Source: Pelodera strongyloides (lineage: Eukaryota > Nematoda > Chromadorea > Rhabditida > Rhabditidae). Taken from it: a stretch of DNA of 64,000 nt. Positions 1 through 11,544 of this stretch are shown here, piece by piece. Numbering within the stretch: position 1 is the first letter of the stretch; every line of letters begins with the position of its first letter. A model generated the notes under the pieces. The model did not search any database. It was not told where the DNA came from and was given only the letters and a program-made list of their open reading frames with translations. The stretch spans positions 1-64,000 of the forward strand of contig JAANDG010000199.1 of the NCBI GenBank assembly GCA_036852015.1, read 5' to 3'. The translations under genes and the position numbers were made by a program.

Positions 1-79
1 CATGCTTCACAACAGCTCGTACTGACAAGGGACCAAACTACACATCATAATTACGTAACTCAAAAGTTTTGTATTTCAG

Positions 80-227
80 TGAGGTTTATGCCCTGGCCGA
101 TCGTTGGTGGGAAATGAGCATGGACGACATTAGAGAATATGAAGTGGAGACGATGAATCAACTGAAGAAACAGCTTCGGGTGAGGGGTTCACTGGGGAAG
201 TTCACCAAGGGAATCTCCCAGGAATGA
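80..227 (+). CDS. Phosphatidylinositol transfer protein (class I PITP-like), last coding exon, partial
   Basis: PITPs move phosphatidylinositol and phosphatidylcholine between membranes in the cytosol. Only the final exon is here. It follows a GTATTTCAG acceptor ending at 79; base 80 completes a split codon and the frame runs to TGA at 225-227. The product includes ADRWWEMSMDDIREYE, closely matching the WVDLTMDDIRRME stretch near the C-terminus of animal class I PITPs, followed by the usual Glu/Lys-rich helix and a short tail. The upstream exons lie outside the window and positions 1-79 are intron. An AATAAA lies 56 bp after the stop. The PITP family call is firm; which class I paralogue it represents cannot be decided from about 48 residues. 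Confidence 0.82.
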
Positions 228-282
228 GGGAGAATTCTCCCCGAGATGGGATGCAGCGCAAGCACATTTTTCGGGCTATAAT

Positions 283-288
283 AATAAA
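283..288 (+). terminator. Candidate poly(A) signal of the PITP gene
   Basis: AATAAA lies 56 bp downstream of the PITP stop codon. A second AATAAA is at 456-461. Either could direct cleavage. Confidence 0.45.
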
Positions 289-639
289 AACAATTGATTA
301 TAAAACTGGTAATCGTCTGCAATTATATTAATCTTCAGGAAAGTCAGAAACGTGGCACTTGTCTTGAAGAAGATAGCGAAAGGAAGAGAAAACATTAGAA
401 TCAATCGAGGATTTAATACAAAATTACTAATTGAACACAACTCGACTTTTTCACAAATAAAATTTTGCTTTTTGCTTGTTTTTAATTACTGACGACGAGG
501 AAATTATGTAAAGACGAGGAAAAAAATGTATAGATAATGACAATAAAAAATCGTTGTGGATTAATTATCCTTGCAAAATCCATGCATATACATATATGAC
601 TGTTCTTACTGTCAGGAACGTTAATATAATTTAAATTTA
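289..639. other. AT-rich 3' flank, no gene seen
   Basis: AT-rich intergenic DNA between the PITP gene and the first MITE. It has short homopolymers and no convincing ORF, RNA gene or repeat. Confidence 0.5.
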
Positions 640-765
640 AGGCGAAATACCGGCCGGTTTTTGAACCGCATCGTGGATGGCTGAATTCTTACGTATTTAT
701 GCTAATTTGCTCGAATTTAGACTGGTGTACTCGATGTGTTTCAAAAACGGGCCGGTATTTCGCTT
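640..765 (+). mobile_element. TTAA-flanked palindromic MITE, copy A (internally shortened)
   Basis: Ends are inverted repeats: GCGAAATACCGGCCGG at the left and CCGGTATTTCGC at the right, continuing inward as TTTTTGAA.CGCATCG and CGATG.GTTTCAAAAA. TTAA abuts the left end. At the right end, removing the neighbouring element (765-1352) rejoins CGC-TTAA, so the original insertion was flanked by TTAA on both sides, as for piggyBac-type transposons. Compared with copies B-D it lacks about 50 bp of the middle. It has no coding capacity. Related copies lie at 7059-7230, 26600-26760 and 27481-27656. Confidence 0.7.
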
Positions 766-1352
766 AGCCCGTATTCTCGGGCTGCACGGAACTTCAAAAA
801 TGGGAACATGTTCCGGGAAAATATCCGCACGGAAATCTTCCGCTGCGGAACTGATTCCGCTCTGGATGGGTGCCAGTATACGAATCAAACGGAAAATGTT
901 CCATGTAGTTTAACACTTTGACTTTACCATTTATTTTCTTTCATATTTTGAGTATATATCATAATATTTTTTTGTTTTTATATATAACTTAACACATTTG
1001 TTCTTTGTTTAAAGAGTTATAGCAAATTTCTAGCATATATGTGCTTAATTTTTCATTAACGAATTGTAAATTTAACGAAAATTATTCTTTAAAAATAAAA
1101 AAGGTGAAAAAAAACAATTAACAAAAATTTACAAAAGAAATAAAGTAAAAATAAACGAACGGAAAATTTCCGTCGTGCTTTCCCACACAAAAACCTCGGG
1201 GAAATTTTTGTATGGAAAAAATTTCCGTTTGGCCGAACGGAAATTTGCAGGCTACAAACTACACACTCCGTTTGTCCGAGAATACCACACTTTTCGCGGA
1301 ACGGAACATGTTCCGCGACGGAAAACTTCCGTGCGCCCGAGAATACGGGCTA
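765..1352. mobile_element. TA-flanked foldback/MITE element nested at the edge of MITE copy A
   Basis: The two ends are inverted copies: TAGCCCGTATTCTCGGGC at the left and GCCCGAGAATACGGGCTA at the right. Each continues inward into GCACGGAA and related ACGGAA/TTCCG-rich sequence. The interior is AT-rich and non-coding. The flanking TA dinucleotides and the reconstruction of an intact TTAA after removal fit a Tc1/mariner-type insertion at TA. Short ORFs across it are not convincing genes. Confidence 0.65.
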
Positions 1353-1520
1353 ATGAGTTATTTATCAGCCCGATGCCATATTCGGGTCTAATGAACGCTG
1401 AAAATCAGTCGCGATTTCCAGGAAAAAAATTAGCTTGATCAGCTGGTAGCTCACGTCTGTCTCAGTTAAGAATTGCTATGCTATTCTAGAACACATCGTC
1501 CGTGTAAGTGTAACGATCTT

Positions 1521-1687
1521 TATATGGGGTTTCCAAGTATCCCAAAAAATCAGTTTGAGTCTGTCAATACTACCGTATTCCTGCATGAAACCTGCTACCT
1601 GTATATATAATAAGCAAAATTAAAAAAAAATATTCTCATGTAGTTGCAAAATACTGTAAATTTTCAGCATACTTGGAAACCCCATTA
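1521..1687. repeat. Inverted repeat with 17-bp arms
   Basis: ATGGGGTTTCCAAGTAT near 1523 is repeated as its reverse complement ATACTTGGAAACCCCAT near 1670, with about 130 bp of AT-rich DNA between. It could be a small non-autonomous DNA element or a foldback. No target-site duplication was recognised. Confidence 0.5.
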
Positions 1688-1896
1688 TGCAAAGCACAAC
1701 AAATTGCATTCATCATATCATTCCAAATAAATTTTATCACGTCATGAAAGCAATTCAACATAAATTCAAAATATCGCCGTCATAACAATCTTATTATATA
1801 AAGGAGAAGAGTTTGTCACGGGTTTGTTTTTATGTGCACAACGAAATCCCTTCATAAAGAAAAATTCTTCGATCGGAAGAACATACAAAATCTTAA

Positions 1897-1977
1897 TCGC
1901 TGGCGTGATTCGAACCCTCAGCAGCGCACAAACTCTCGATTCACAGTCAAACGCTCTACCGGTTAAGCTATGCTAGC
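1897..1977 (-). pseudogene. tRNA-like sequence (degenerate tRNA or tRNA-derived SINE head)
   Basis: On the minus strand an A-box-like TAGCTTAACCGG is followed by GAGC closing a D-arm, an anticodon-like arm with CTGTGAA (GTG, His-type), and a B-box-like GGTTCGAATCA. The acceptor arms GCTAGCA and CGCCAGC pair at 5 of 7 positions. The T-stem pairs at only about 3 of 5, and the variable region is several bases too long. It is therefore more likely a tRNA pseudogene or a SINE promoter than a functional tRNA-His. Confidence 0.5.
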
Positions 1978-2127
1978 TTATTTGGCGAGGATCTTATAGG
2001 AGGTAGAAGAGCAAGTGCAATAGCAAATTTGCATGACTTGCAAAAATCTTGAAGTCCCGAGCCACATTATACATTTCCAATAAACGTAAATGAACGTAGA
2101 CATTCCTTTTTGAGTAGGGTAACAATC

Positions 2128-2195
2128 GGCCGAAGGCCGATTCCTCCAGTCGGAGAAGAGCCCGTACCCGTAGGGCTCTTCGAACGGCTGGTTAT
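2128..2195. other. Two adjacent short hairpins (possible structured RNA)
   Basis: AATCGGCC-GAA-GGCCGATT is a perfect 8-bp stem with a 3-nt loop. Just downstream AGAGCCC-GTACCCGTA-GGGCTCT is a perfect 7-bp stem. They lie upstream of the tRNA-like sequence on the minus strand. No RNA family was recognised. Confidence 0.35.
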
Positions 2196-2217
2196 TATAT
2201 ATATGTATAACAATCAA

Positions 2218-3593
2218 GTTGCCTAAAATAAATTAAATCACAATGTGAAATTAAATTACATAATTGAAGTGAAGTTCTAACGTAATGGTTCCAAGTACAC
2301 GTTGTCCCGGGGTGTCCCGTGAGAACATTACCGAATTTTTTTGTAGTTTGAGTACGGTAGCGTAAGTTAGGTTAGAGGTACACTTACAAGTAGATTGTGC
2401 TTTTTGGATTATGCATCACGTGCAAACAAGATGATTAGGATAAAAAATCGAGCTCAACTCGATAAGAATGTAGTTACACTGCTTTGAAGATTATTTTTTC
2501 AAATAAACATGTTAGACAGACCAAAAAATGAACGATTACGACAAAATGGCAATGTGTTAGTCGATTTCTTTTACTTTGTGTTTTTCTTGTAAAGAACAAT
2601 GAGCACTGCACAAATATACTTCACCTGCAGTTTGAGGGGGGATTATATATTGAGCTGGGTTTTTTTGGGGGATACTAGTTTTTTTTTGGTGTTTGGTGTT
2701 TTGGTATGTACACGGCGGTTTTTTATTGCTGGAGACTTTCACTTGAAGCATCAAAAAGCCAAACACAAGTGTACATATGTATTTATTCAGGTAAGTAAAC
2801 AAAAAAAACACGAAGCAAAAATATGAGAAAAATAAAAATAAAGGGATATAGGTTCAGAATCTCTCCAACACACAGAAATCAAGAAGTCCTAAGAACGTCA
2901 GAAATCAGATATCAACGAAACTTCCTTCACGTACTGTGAAATACTTTCTGACGTCTTTGTTTCCATAAGCAACGAATTATAACAAAAAGAATCCAAACAA
3001 ATAAACCATGTTGTGTGGAAAGAGAAACACATTTTAAAGTTATTCATTTTTATTAGACACTCCATCGAGTGTTTCTTTTTTCGGAATATTATTAAAAAGA
3101 TAGAACAACAAAAAAAAAACAATAAATACCAGTATCCACCGAAAAGAAGGAGCAAAAACACGTGAATAGATACAGAAAAGCCAAATCTGACAGACAAAAT
3201 ATCTTTGAGGAATAATTGGTAAAGTAAGATACGGCAAATTATGGCATAAAATGGCTGTCCCGGGGAATGGGTAGGATATTAGGAGAAGATTTCATAGAAC
3301 TAAGAAACTACTGGTTATAATACCCAACTAACCCAGGAAAACCACCTCTAAAGGAAAGATTTCTTCAAAATATACATCTACACATCTAGCGCCATAAACA
3401 ATAAAAACAAAAAACTTCCGACAAGTCTACCTGACCAAAGATCACGTGAACTAACAACTATATCTAGCTTCTTTGTACAAAAACAATAAATATTCCATAT
3501 CACAGAGTCTATCGACGTGCTTAGAACGAACAGAGATGGAATGAGTTCTTAAAGATCTTCACTGCATACAAAGACGACTTCACCAGCAAACAG
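2218..3593. other. AT-rich intergenic stretch, no gene recognised
   Basis: Contains short ORFs on both strands with homopolymer-rich, low-complexity translations (poly-F, poly-K) and no recognisable domain. It separates the PITP side from the 3' end of the PNUTS-like gene. No RNA gene or clear transposon end was found. Confidence 0.4.
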
Positions 3594-6500
3594 TCAATAC
3601 CCGTGACCGTGACGAGAGAGACTGAAAATAAGAGACGTTTAACAAAATGTATCCTATGTCATAATATAATATCACCTATTCCTATTGATCCAACTTCCAC
3701 ACGGCAATACAGTTTAGAGCGAAAGTCATATGAGGGTATCAGTGAATACCGGTATCAATCCTCTTCAGGGACAGATACCGTGACGACTACTCAAATTCCC
3801 AGGATTAAGAATCTTTACAACAACTCACCCCATTCCTCCCCGGTTGGTCGGCAGATTCGGATTGGTATATCTGGCGGGAGGTTGATCTCCATGCGCATAT
3901 TTGCACCGTTGTCCGTATGGACATCCTTCCGATTGTGTGTACAATTTGCACTGTTTGAAACCGTAGTTGAAGCGATGAGGGAGTGGGCCATTATAGGGGC
4001 CATTGAAGGGGCGACCACGACGCTCCTAGAAACAAAGAGTGTATTAACATATTATAACTTACAGACAAAATCGTTTCAATCACGGTATGAAAGACGCAAC
4101 ATGCGATCTACACCGGCTTACAAACAACCGTATATAGACGCACGGGGTGACTAACCAATAGGTTATCGACATAATTTCCATATCAACATATACAATTATG
4201 AATCATATATAATTTAGGTAATAAACCCCGAAGCACAATGAAAGACAACTTCAATATTGCAGATAACTACTTACATCATCTCCTTGGGGTACTGTATGTG
4301 GATCGACATTGGTCAGAATCTTCAGTTGTCCATGTCCATGAGATGCAACCAGAGGTCGTGAACTCGGATTCGGCTCTTGTGCGTAAACTGGGCGATTCGC
4401 ATTTCGGTTGCCATTCTGCAAATAGAATATTAATCACACAACTAATTAATTAACCACGACTTACGAGGGAAACCCTGTTTGAACGGGTTACCTGAGTATA
4501 TCGTGTAACTCTTAAACATCAACCGTACCAATTGAGCATAAGCAGATGCAGACTGGTGTACAGGGTGATTGTTGGTGGGAGGAAACTCCTGTTGGTATGC
4601 AGTGACTGGCACTGGGGCATGGGCAGAATAAGATGTACTCGCAACGGGCACATGCGACTGCGAGATAGAGGCAGCCACAGGAGCCGGATTGGACGGAGGT
4701 GCCTGGAACATAGCAAAATATCATAGGATATTAAACATAGACTCGTCGTGAAGATGTGAAGGAACTCCTCGCATTCCCCATAGTAAACCCTTAGTGTCCA
4801 GTGTTCCCAAAATATTTGACTGGTTTAATTCAAAATACCAACCTGTGTTACAGGTGCAGGTGTTCCGCCTCCAATTACTCCCGTTCTCTTCAGATTGTTG
4901 AGAAGTGCCTGTAATCAAACAAATACAATGAGAAAAGAAAAGGACAAATGTCTTCACTTCGTTTACTCAAAAAACTATAATATTATTTTATTACAAGAAC
5001 TCACCGCCAGATTGTCAGGCAACTTCGCTGGCACCGGAACGGGTGCTGGTGTCGGTACCGTGACCGGTTGAGACACCGGGGGAGCGGCTACAGTAGGCTG
5101 GACTGCAGGTACGGGCTTCGGAGCAGGAACTGGGACAGGAGCACTCACTGTCACAGCGAACGAAGGAGGTTCCCAACGTTCCGCAACAACTTCGACGGGC
5201 GGCGACAAATCAGCCTGAAGACACAACAAGTTTATGACCATGTACACGCTTTGATTCGCTTCTTGTATCCCTATTAGTGTAGAATTCTATGAAAAATTGT
5301 AAATCAATTTTATTATCATAAACAAATATGAAAGGGGAGACGGGGATAAGAAGAGGACACTGTGTGGGAGCGCGAGAAGTATACGGAGCGAAGGACTGGA
5401 CGAATGAGGAGTGGAAACAAGTAATCTTAGAGCGACCCAGAGTCATTTACAGCTACGGTACCACCCCGCCATCGAACAACGCATCTCGTCTCGACGAAGG
5501 AGTAGCTTACCCAACAATATAACCAAACACACGCCTGTGCCGCGCATTCACTCTGCGTGATAAGAACTTATACGGAACTACATAATCTATCCCCAAGTAA
5601 TTATGTCGCGTGCCAAGTCACCACCATACATGGGTGTCAGTCGAAAATATGTCAAATTTATTATTCAAACTCTCTAGGACATGTGATATACACGTATAAT
5701 AACAAAACCCGTAAAACACAAGTATAGGAGATCACCGTATGACAGTTTCTGGTGCTGAATAACCTGAGAAAAGAAGAAAACAAAACAAAAACAAATAACA
5801 TGGAAAAATAGCAATGTATGTAGGTAGGTATATAGGGCTCTAGTTTTATGTACAAGATCTACATTCTCTAATAAATAAAGTGAAAGAATAGAAAATCAGC
5901 AAACAAGTTGAGGATAACCATTGTGCTCATATTCATATAGACCAGGATAACGGCAATATGGACAACAAAGTGGACAATCTGAAGGATCGGAATGGGGAGC
6001 AAGATGTTCACAACAAACGCTGACATTAGGAGGAGGGGCGGCCTCCAGAGGGATCATCGTCACGTGGTCGTGGTGATCAGAAGAGACACGGGTCTCTTCC
6101 GGGTCCGGCTCCGAGATACGGTCACAAACACTGAAATCACATTCGATTGTAGAACCAACTTCAGTTCACTGCCTTTTTTGTTTGTGCAAGTATTTTTTCA
6201 CTGATCGTGCTAAGACAAAACAAAGTCTTGATGCTAGAAATTAGTCCAAAGAGACCACAAAAACCGACTAACCCTCCAGGTTGACAGAAGGCCATTATCG
6301 CTGTCTGCTGCCTCCTTTCCTCGATGGCTTTCTCAGTCGACAAGGTTCCAAATTGCTTTGGAATCACACCCGGATAAGTCCGAATCATCCACTACAATAA
6401 CAAACTATATCATGAGTAGAAACAATAGAAACAACTGCTCATAGGGAGACCGCATCAACACGTCTCGCTCGCGAGAGAATTTGTCAATTTGCCCAAAACC

Positions 6501-9500
6501 AGTTTACACAACAAACCCTATATTAAAGGAAAGATCGATAACATATAATAAACGGAAATAAATACAAAAACTAAAAGTGTACCGTGGGAGGCTTGGCATC
6601 CAATTTGGGCATCCAGTTTCCAGATGCGTGAGAAGACGAAGACGAGGGCGAACTATCATGTAACACTGGGGAATATGGAGGTTCGTCGTCACGAACACCG
6701 TGAGACAGAAGTTCTTTTTGACTGCAAATAATAATAATTATTATTATTATAAGACACACACGTTTCCGGGGGAGCTAACGGCTAAAATAATGTTAAAGGG
6801 AATAAGCCCTTTTTGAAGTACAACTGTATTAATAAAACGTGTGCTCCCCATTAAGAAAACAACAGCAAACGTTGTCAAAAGTTTCCCAGTTAAAAGAAAA
6901 TGAATTTCAACGTTGATATTGGACCGCTGGCATACCCGGCAGGCTCAGAGGAACTTTCGACCGAAGTATATAAGTGTATGCGAAGTGTGTGACAAATATC
7001 AATAATCAGTTGCACATTCGCACGCAAATTCGAATTTACATATTCAGTCGCCTATTTAAAGCCACCGGTCGATTTTTGAAACACATCGAGAATACCATCA
7101 CTCTTATGCAGCGTATGCAAATGAACATAAATTAGAATAAAAAATCGAGCTAAATTCGAGCAACTTTGCATAAATACGTAGGAATTCAGTCGTCCACGAT
7201 GCGTTTCAAAAATCGGCCGGTATTTCGCTTTAAATGCACGTATTTTATGGATACGCTCATTGCGGGTTTGCTTTGCGCATTTTAACAGCTTACATATTCC
7301 CTTTCAAATACAACACCTCCAGGGGCAGACTGACTCCTCTAGGCTAAGTATGATATGCTGATAACTAAAAAATATAGAATGAAAATTATCCCCAACCTGT
7401 GTTCCATCTGTGTTTCCAATTGACGGATTTCTTCATGTGTCAGACGGTTGACATTGACTGAAAACAAGCACTCGATCATTCATAAAGTCAGATTAGCACA
7501 CGGAATGTGATATTGAAATGTATGCTTCGTATTGCATCACCGTGTATTAGATGCAAAAGCAGTGGTGAGATGAGACCAGCAATTTCACCAGTAGACGGGT
7601 TAATTGAATAAGCAAAGTTTCTCCTAACAGTGAAACTTTTGAACGACCAGTTTTTTGAATCGGGAACATTCATTTTATTAATACAACTTAACTCTTAACA
7701 TTAAAAAGCGCCCGCATATAGCCCTTTAATACTCGAAGGCGTAACACTAACGTGTGGATATGCTAGGAACATGCGCACAACTGAAGCTAAAAATGAGTAT
7801 ATATGCATTCGATGTAATCTATACATACAGGCTAACGCTGACATGCCTCTAATTAGAAAAATCAGAAATAGTAATGATTACCTCTTTCACCTTCTTCTTT
7901 CTCGAAGTACTTAATTTGTACAAGCTCAAATCCATGATCATCTGCGAACCTAAAATACACTGTTTAAACCCGTTACAGAGCTAAGCACATCCATGATCAT
8001 CTCTGCGCACCCAAAATTCACTGTTTAACCCGTTACAGAGCCTCTAAGCATAAACGTGCGTAAAAAACTCGGACATTCGCCGAAGGCTATTGCAACTTTG
8101 TAATAGTTGAGAGAAACGTATCACTGATAGAGTACGTTTCGACCCCCTAAGCAACCGCTACCATCTCCAAATTTACGCATCGAAATTATACCCTGAATCA
8201 CATCCTCCGCAAAACTAAACAAGGCCGTAGAGCCGATTCCCGCCGGAAAGTAGTAGGACGTGAAGTCGGAACAAAAATTAATGTAACGAAGACCAACCTA
8301 ATCCTCCGTCCATTCTTCTTTGGTTGAGGCGACTCCAATGGAGGAGTGACTGATTTGACAGGAGGAGACGGACTGCGAGAGGAGGCCACAGTGGTCACTG
8401 CCTTGTCCATCGTGTCATATATTCCATCCTAGACGCAAAAAGATACAAATGGCCCAAACGAAACCGAATGATAAGCAACTGTGACCAAGCTGCCAATGAT
8501 TAACTTTAAAGCGAAACGTAACGTGATCAAATCCCCCGCATCTGGTACGATATACAAAATGCGCATTGTGAAACTACAGTCTTCTTTTTTTTTATTTGTA
8601 CCGAGCATAAGTCGGGCGTCGCACTGCATTGTACTTGTTATACTTATATAGAGTAAATGTCATGTGAAAGACTTTTGTAATAGGATCAATGAAAGAGGAA
8701 AGATTATCGGTTAAGAACGATGGTAGTGGAGGGACAGGGGATTGTCGAGTCTAAGACCTTATACTGACTATCCGAACATAAAAGAACCTGCAATGAGCCC
8801 CAAAGCAAATTTTTGGCAACATCTTCATTAGAAAATTAAGTTTTGATATCACAAGGATTTTTCTTTGCAATACAATTCTTTTTATTGCACTGTATACATC
8901 GAGTTTGTGGTAAAGGTAGTCTCCAAACTGAGGTGAAAAAGAGGGAGTTATGCACTCTAAGTAACTACTTATAAGGTAATCAGCTTATATATACTCACTA
9001 CTCATGGTAAATAAGTGTACTTAGAAACACAAACACTATCACCATGGCCATGTTCTCATTGTACTTTTCACATCTACAACAGAATGCGATCACATCACAT
9101 ACAAACAATAAAAAGAGTTTTTATTTTTAATAAACGAAAATAAAAACCTAACACGAACAAGGGATCATAAAAACTAACCAAAACATCCCCGACTGTGGAC
9201 TTCTTCTTCTTAGTGGGCTCTTTCTTCTTACGGTCTGCCACTTTCACTTCAACCTTCTTTACTCTTTTTTTCAAAGGCTCAGTTGGCCCTAATGCGTCCA
9301 TGAAACTAGTGGAAAGTGTTACATTTCCGCCTAAAATATATTAATGAAACATTCCTGTGCGCAGCAGTTCCAATAAACATAAACGTTAAATTTTTGCTGC
9401 AAGTATGTTTTTTGAAGTATCCATATTACTATTATCCACAGACGAAAATGGCCCTACGGCACAACTGCCCTTATTTTGACATAGTGTGAATAACCATGCA

Positions 9501-9716
9501 ACTCACTGTGAGCAAAAAAAGGAAGTGATAGCCAATCAATTACGTGGTAAAATAAAGAAAGGGTATTTTGAAAAGTTGCAATCTGACAGTAAACGTGGGA
9601 GAACAAAATGTTTTCAGTGTTTAACTAACGTTTCGGCGTCTTCTGAGTCGGAGAAGTCAGCGGCACTGAAGAAGTAGGCGAAGTCGGAAGTTTTCCATTG
9701 ACAGAGCTCCTCGCAC
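3594..9716 (-). CDS. PPP1R10: PNUTS/PPP1R10-like nuclear PP1 regulatory subunit (N-terminus unresolved)
   Basis: PNUTS targets protein phosphatase 1 to chromatin and RNA polymerase II. Exons in phase: 9716-9630, 9305-9179 (Lys-rich, FMDALG), 8428-8298 (Ser/Pro-rich, ends GRRIR), 7949-7882, 7457-7397, 6721-6583, 6391-6273, 6130-5896, 5214-5005 (Pro/Val-rich), 4908-4843 (LLNNLKRTGVIGGG), 4702-4529, 4415-4275, 4025-3829 and 3621-3594. The 8298/7949 splice creates RRIRFAD, an RVxF-type PP1 motif, followed by IKYFEKEEGERVNVN, matching the PNUTS ...DETERVNV block. EPDPE...MIPLE also matches PNUTS. A CCCH finger (C-x8-C-x5-C-x3-H, from CKLYTQSEGC) sits at the C-terminus, as in human PNUTS. Unresolved: the TFIIS-like N-terminal exons beyond 9716, and the link from exon 6130-5896 (which reads to a stop at 5896) to exon 5214; internal phase-0 donors would allow it. 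Confidence 0.78.
5896..6130 (-). CDS. PNUTS-like exon with an alternative Cys-rich, stop-terminated 3' end
   Basis: The exon follows a GATTTCAG acceptor and encodes EPDPE..., MIPLEAAPPP and then a Cys-rich end with CPLCCPYC, stopping at 5896-5898. If the exon is read through to its stop, the protein ends here without the Pro-rich region and CCCH finger. If a phase-0 donor inside it (for example after CCTCCTAAT, or after the next GTCAGC) is used, it joins exon 5214-5005. Both isoforms may exist; I cannot choose between them. Confidence 0.5.
7059..7230 (-). mobile_element. TTAA-flanked palindromic MITE, copy B (in a PNUTS intron)
   Basis: Same family as copy A, in opposite orientation. The right end reads CGGCCGGTATTTCGC then TTTAA; the left end is degraded (TTTAAAGCCACCGG). 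TTAA flanks both ends. It lies in the intron between exons 7397-7457 and 6583-6721. Confidence 0.68.
7926..8047. repeat. Tandem duplication (about 60 bp) covering a PNUTS splice acceptor
   Basis: TCCATGATCATCTGCGAACC...CCGTTACAGAGC at 7931 onward is repeated, diverged, at 7991 onward. The left copy holds the working acceptor of exon 7949-7882 (TATTTTAG on the minus strand). In the right copy the same position reads TTTTGGG, so the AG is lost. Confidence 0.55.
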
Positions 9717-11520
9717 CTAAAAAGAATTCACTTATTGGAGTTTATCAAGTGAAGCTTATCAGCTAGTATGGTGAGCCTGAGAGTTAAGCAAATTACATCA
9801 CACTCTTGGCCCAATAAATGAGAGCTAGGAAAATCATTCAATATACAGGAAGAAGAAAACAAACCGGACTCCCATCCTTCCCAGTGCCTGTGATGTAAAA
9901 TCATATAACGAACAATGCTTGAGTTCATGATACAGACAACACAAAAACGTCTGGTGAAAAAACCAAGACTGATAAACTGACCCCCATTTGAGCACTTCGA
10001 CTTACTTCAATGACTGATTAATCTACAGAAACAAAAACCTCAATTTTTATAGTGATCAACTAGCAAATTCTACAGACGAAAAGGAAGAAAGAATAGAACA
10101 AGGGACCCCCAACCATCTCACTGTTATCTCTGCTTGACATCTCGCAATTAAAGATACCTACAACTTGTGAATACACAAGGAGGCATTAGATTGCAAGACC
10201 TAACATAGCTATCGCGAATTTGACGAAAAAAAGGTGCCATCAACAGAACCACCCCAGAGTCCCGCAATGGAATCAACGAGAAGAACACCTGGCGTCAATG
10301 GATATTAGACATCGATGCGGTGGCAATACGAACGATATATTACACCTACTTGTCCCACCAGACAGCGGCACACACAAAATTAAATTTGCGCCTTGATCAG
10401 ATCATAACAAACATGTGGCTCGCCCTAACAAATTGCGTATTGTCAGGAGAAAGATAGCAACTAACTAAGATAAACTGAAGATATGAAATTATTATACTGC
10501 GAAACATAGCTTCCCCACTTCTAATCGGATCAATTTTGTTACCAAATTTTCAATATAGCACCGTTACCCATCTCTAATAACCTCATAAAACGCAGTCACC
10601 CCACATGGTAGAAATACAACAACTACAGTCCAGGATCCTCTATGTACAACAAATTGGGTTTAAGATAGGATATACTCACACATTGTCTGCTGTAACGTGG
10701 GAACAGGGACACTGAACATCCCATACGGAGTTTTTTTTTTAAAGAAAAAGGGCACGGGAACAAAAGTTTTGCAACAAGTACTAATCACACAGCTTCAATT
10801 CAAACGACTTTTGACATCACAGATACTCGAACTCAATAACGGTTACGACAAAAGCCTCTCGTACACAATTAAGGCAGTTTGTTTTAATTTCAGGTAGACA
10901 GTTACCGTTTTGCATCTTTATTGCTGTTGGCTGTACTTGTGCTGTTACATCCAAATGAATATGTATCCTGTGTTTGGTTTAAACATGGTTAACTGATCTT
11001 CACTTTTTATCCGCACAGCATGGGAACAAAGTATCACAACTCTATCCATGTGTATATTATTCCCTCAGTCAAGTTTGACCATGACCTGATCACGCTCGTG
11101 ATCGTTAGTCAAACATAGAACTGGACTATTTTCAGACACAGGGCACCAGGAAGATGGAAGTCCGGCGTGTTCCATTCGTCACACAGCACCTGCAATTGAA
11201 AAAATAGAAGTACTGGAATACAAATAAAAATCACCAGTATCCCAGGCATTCATCCAACGAGACAAAACAGATAGAATAGAACTTTCAATGTACAATCTAA
11301 CATTCGGAAACACGGGCTGAATCTAGCGCGAGAGCGTGACGTTCGTAAACAATTCCAGGAAAGAGTGTTATTCCACTTAAAAGAGTTGAACAGTCTATGA
11401 ATACTACGGCGCACGCGCGTCACAGCAGGGCAACATCCTTTGTATTATAGTTCAGCTTATTTGTTAATTGTCCGTATATATATATATACGATAAAACATA
11501 TAGTAGTGCCTGATGTAAGG
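9717..11520 (-). other. Upstream region of the PNUTS-like gene, N-terminal exons not resolved
   Basis: The PNUTS reading frame needs further 5' exons. Splice-bounded candidates on the minus strand are a 23-nt exon near 9877-9899 (in phase with 9716), one at 10680-10711 (encoding VPVPTLQQTM, with a GTGAGT donor) and one near 10906-10943. A short frame near 11140-11195 (CDEWNTPDFHLPG) is also possible. None shows a recognisable TFIIS N-terminal domain. The rest is AT-rich and otherwise empty. Confidence 0.3.
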
Positions 11521-11544
11521 GTTAGGCAAGGCTAAAGGCCTCTC

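Noticed and set aside
5328..5522. Plus-strand ORF MKGETGIRRGHC...
   Set aside because: Lies inside an intron region of the PNUTS-like gene on the other strand; no homology or splice support.
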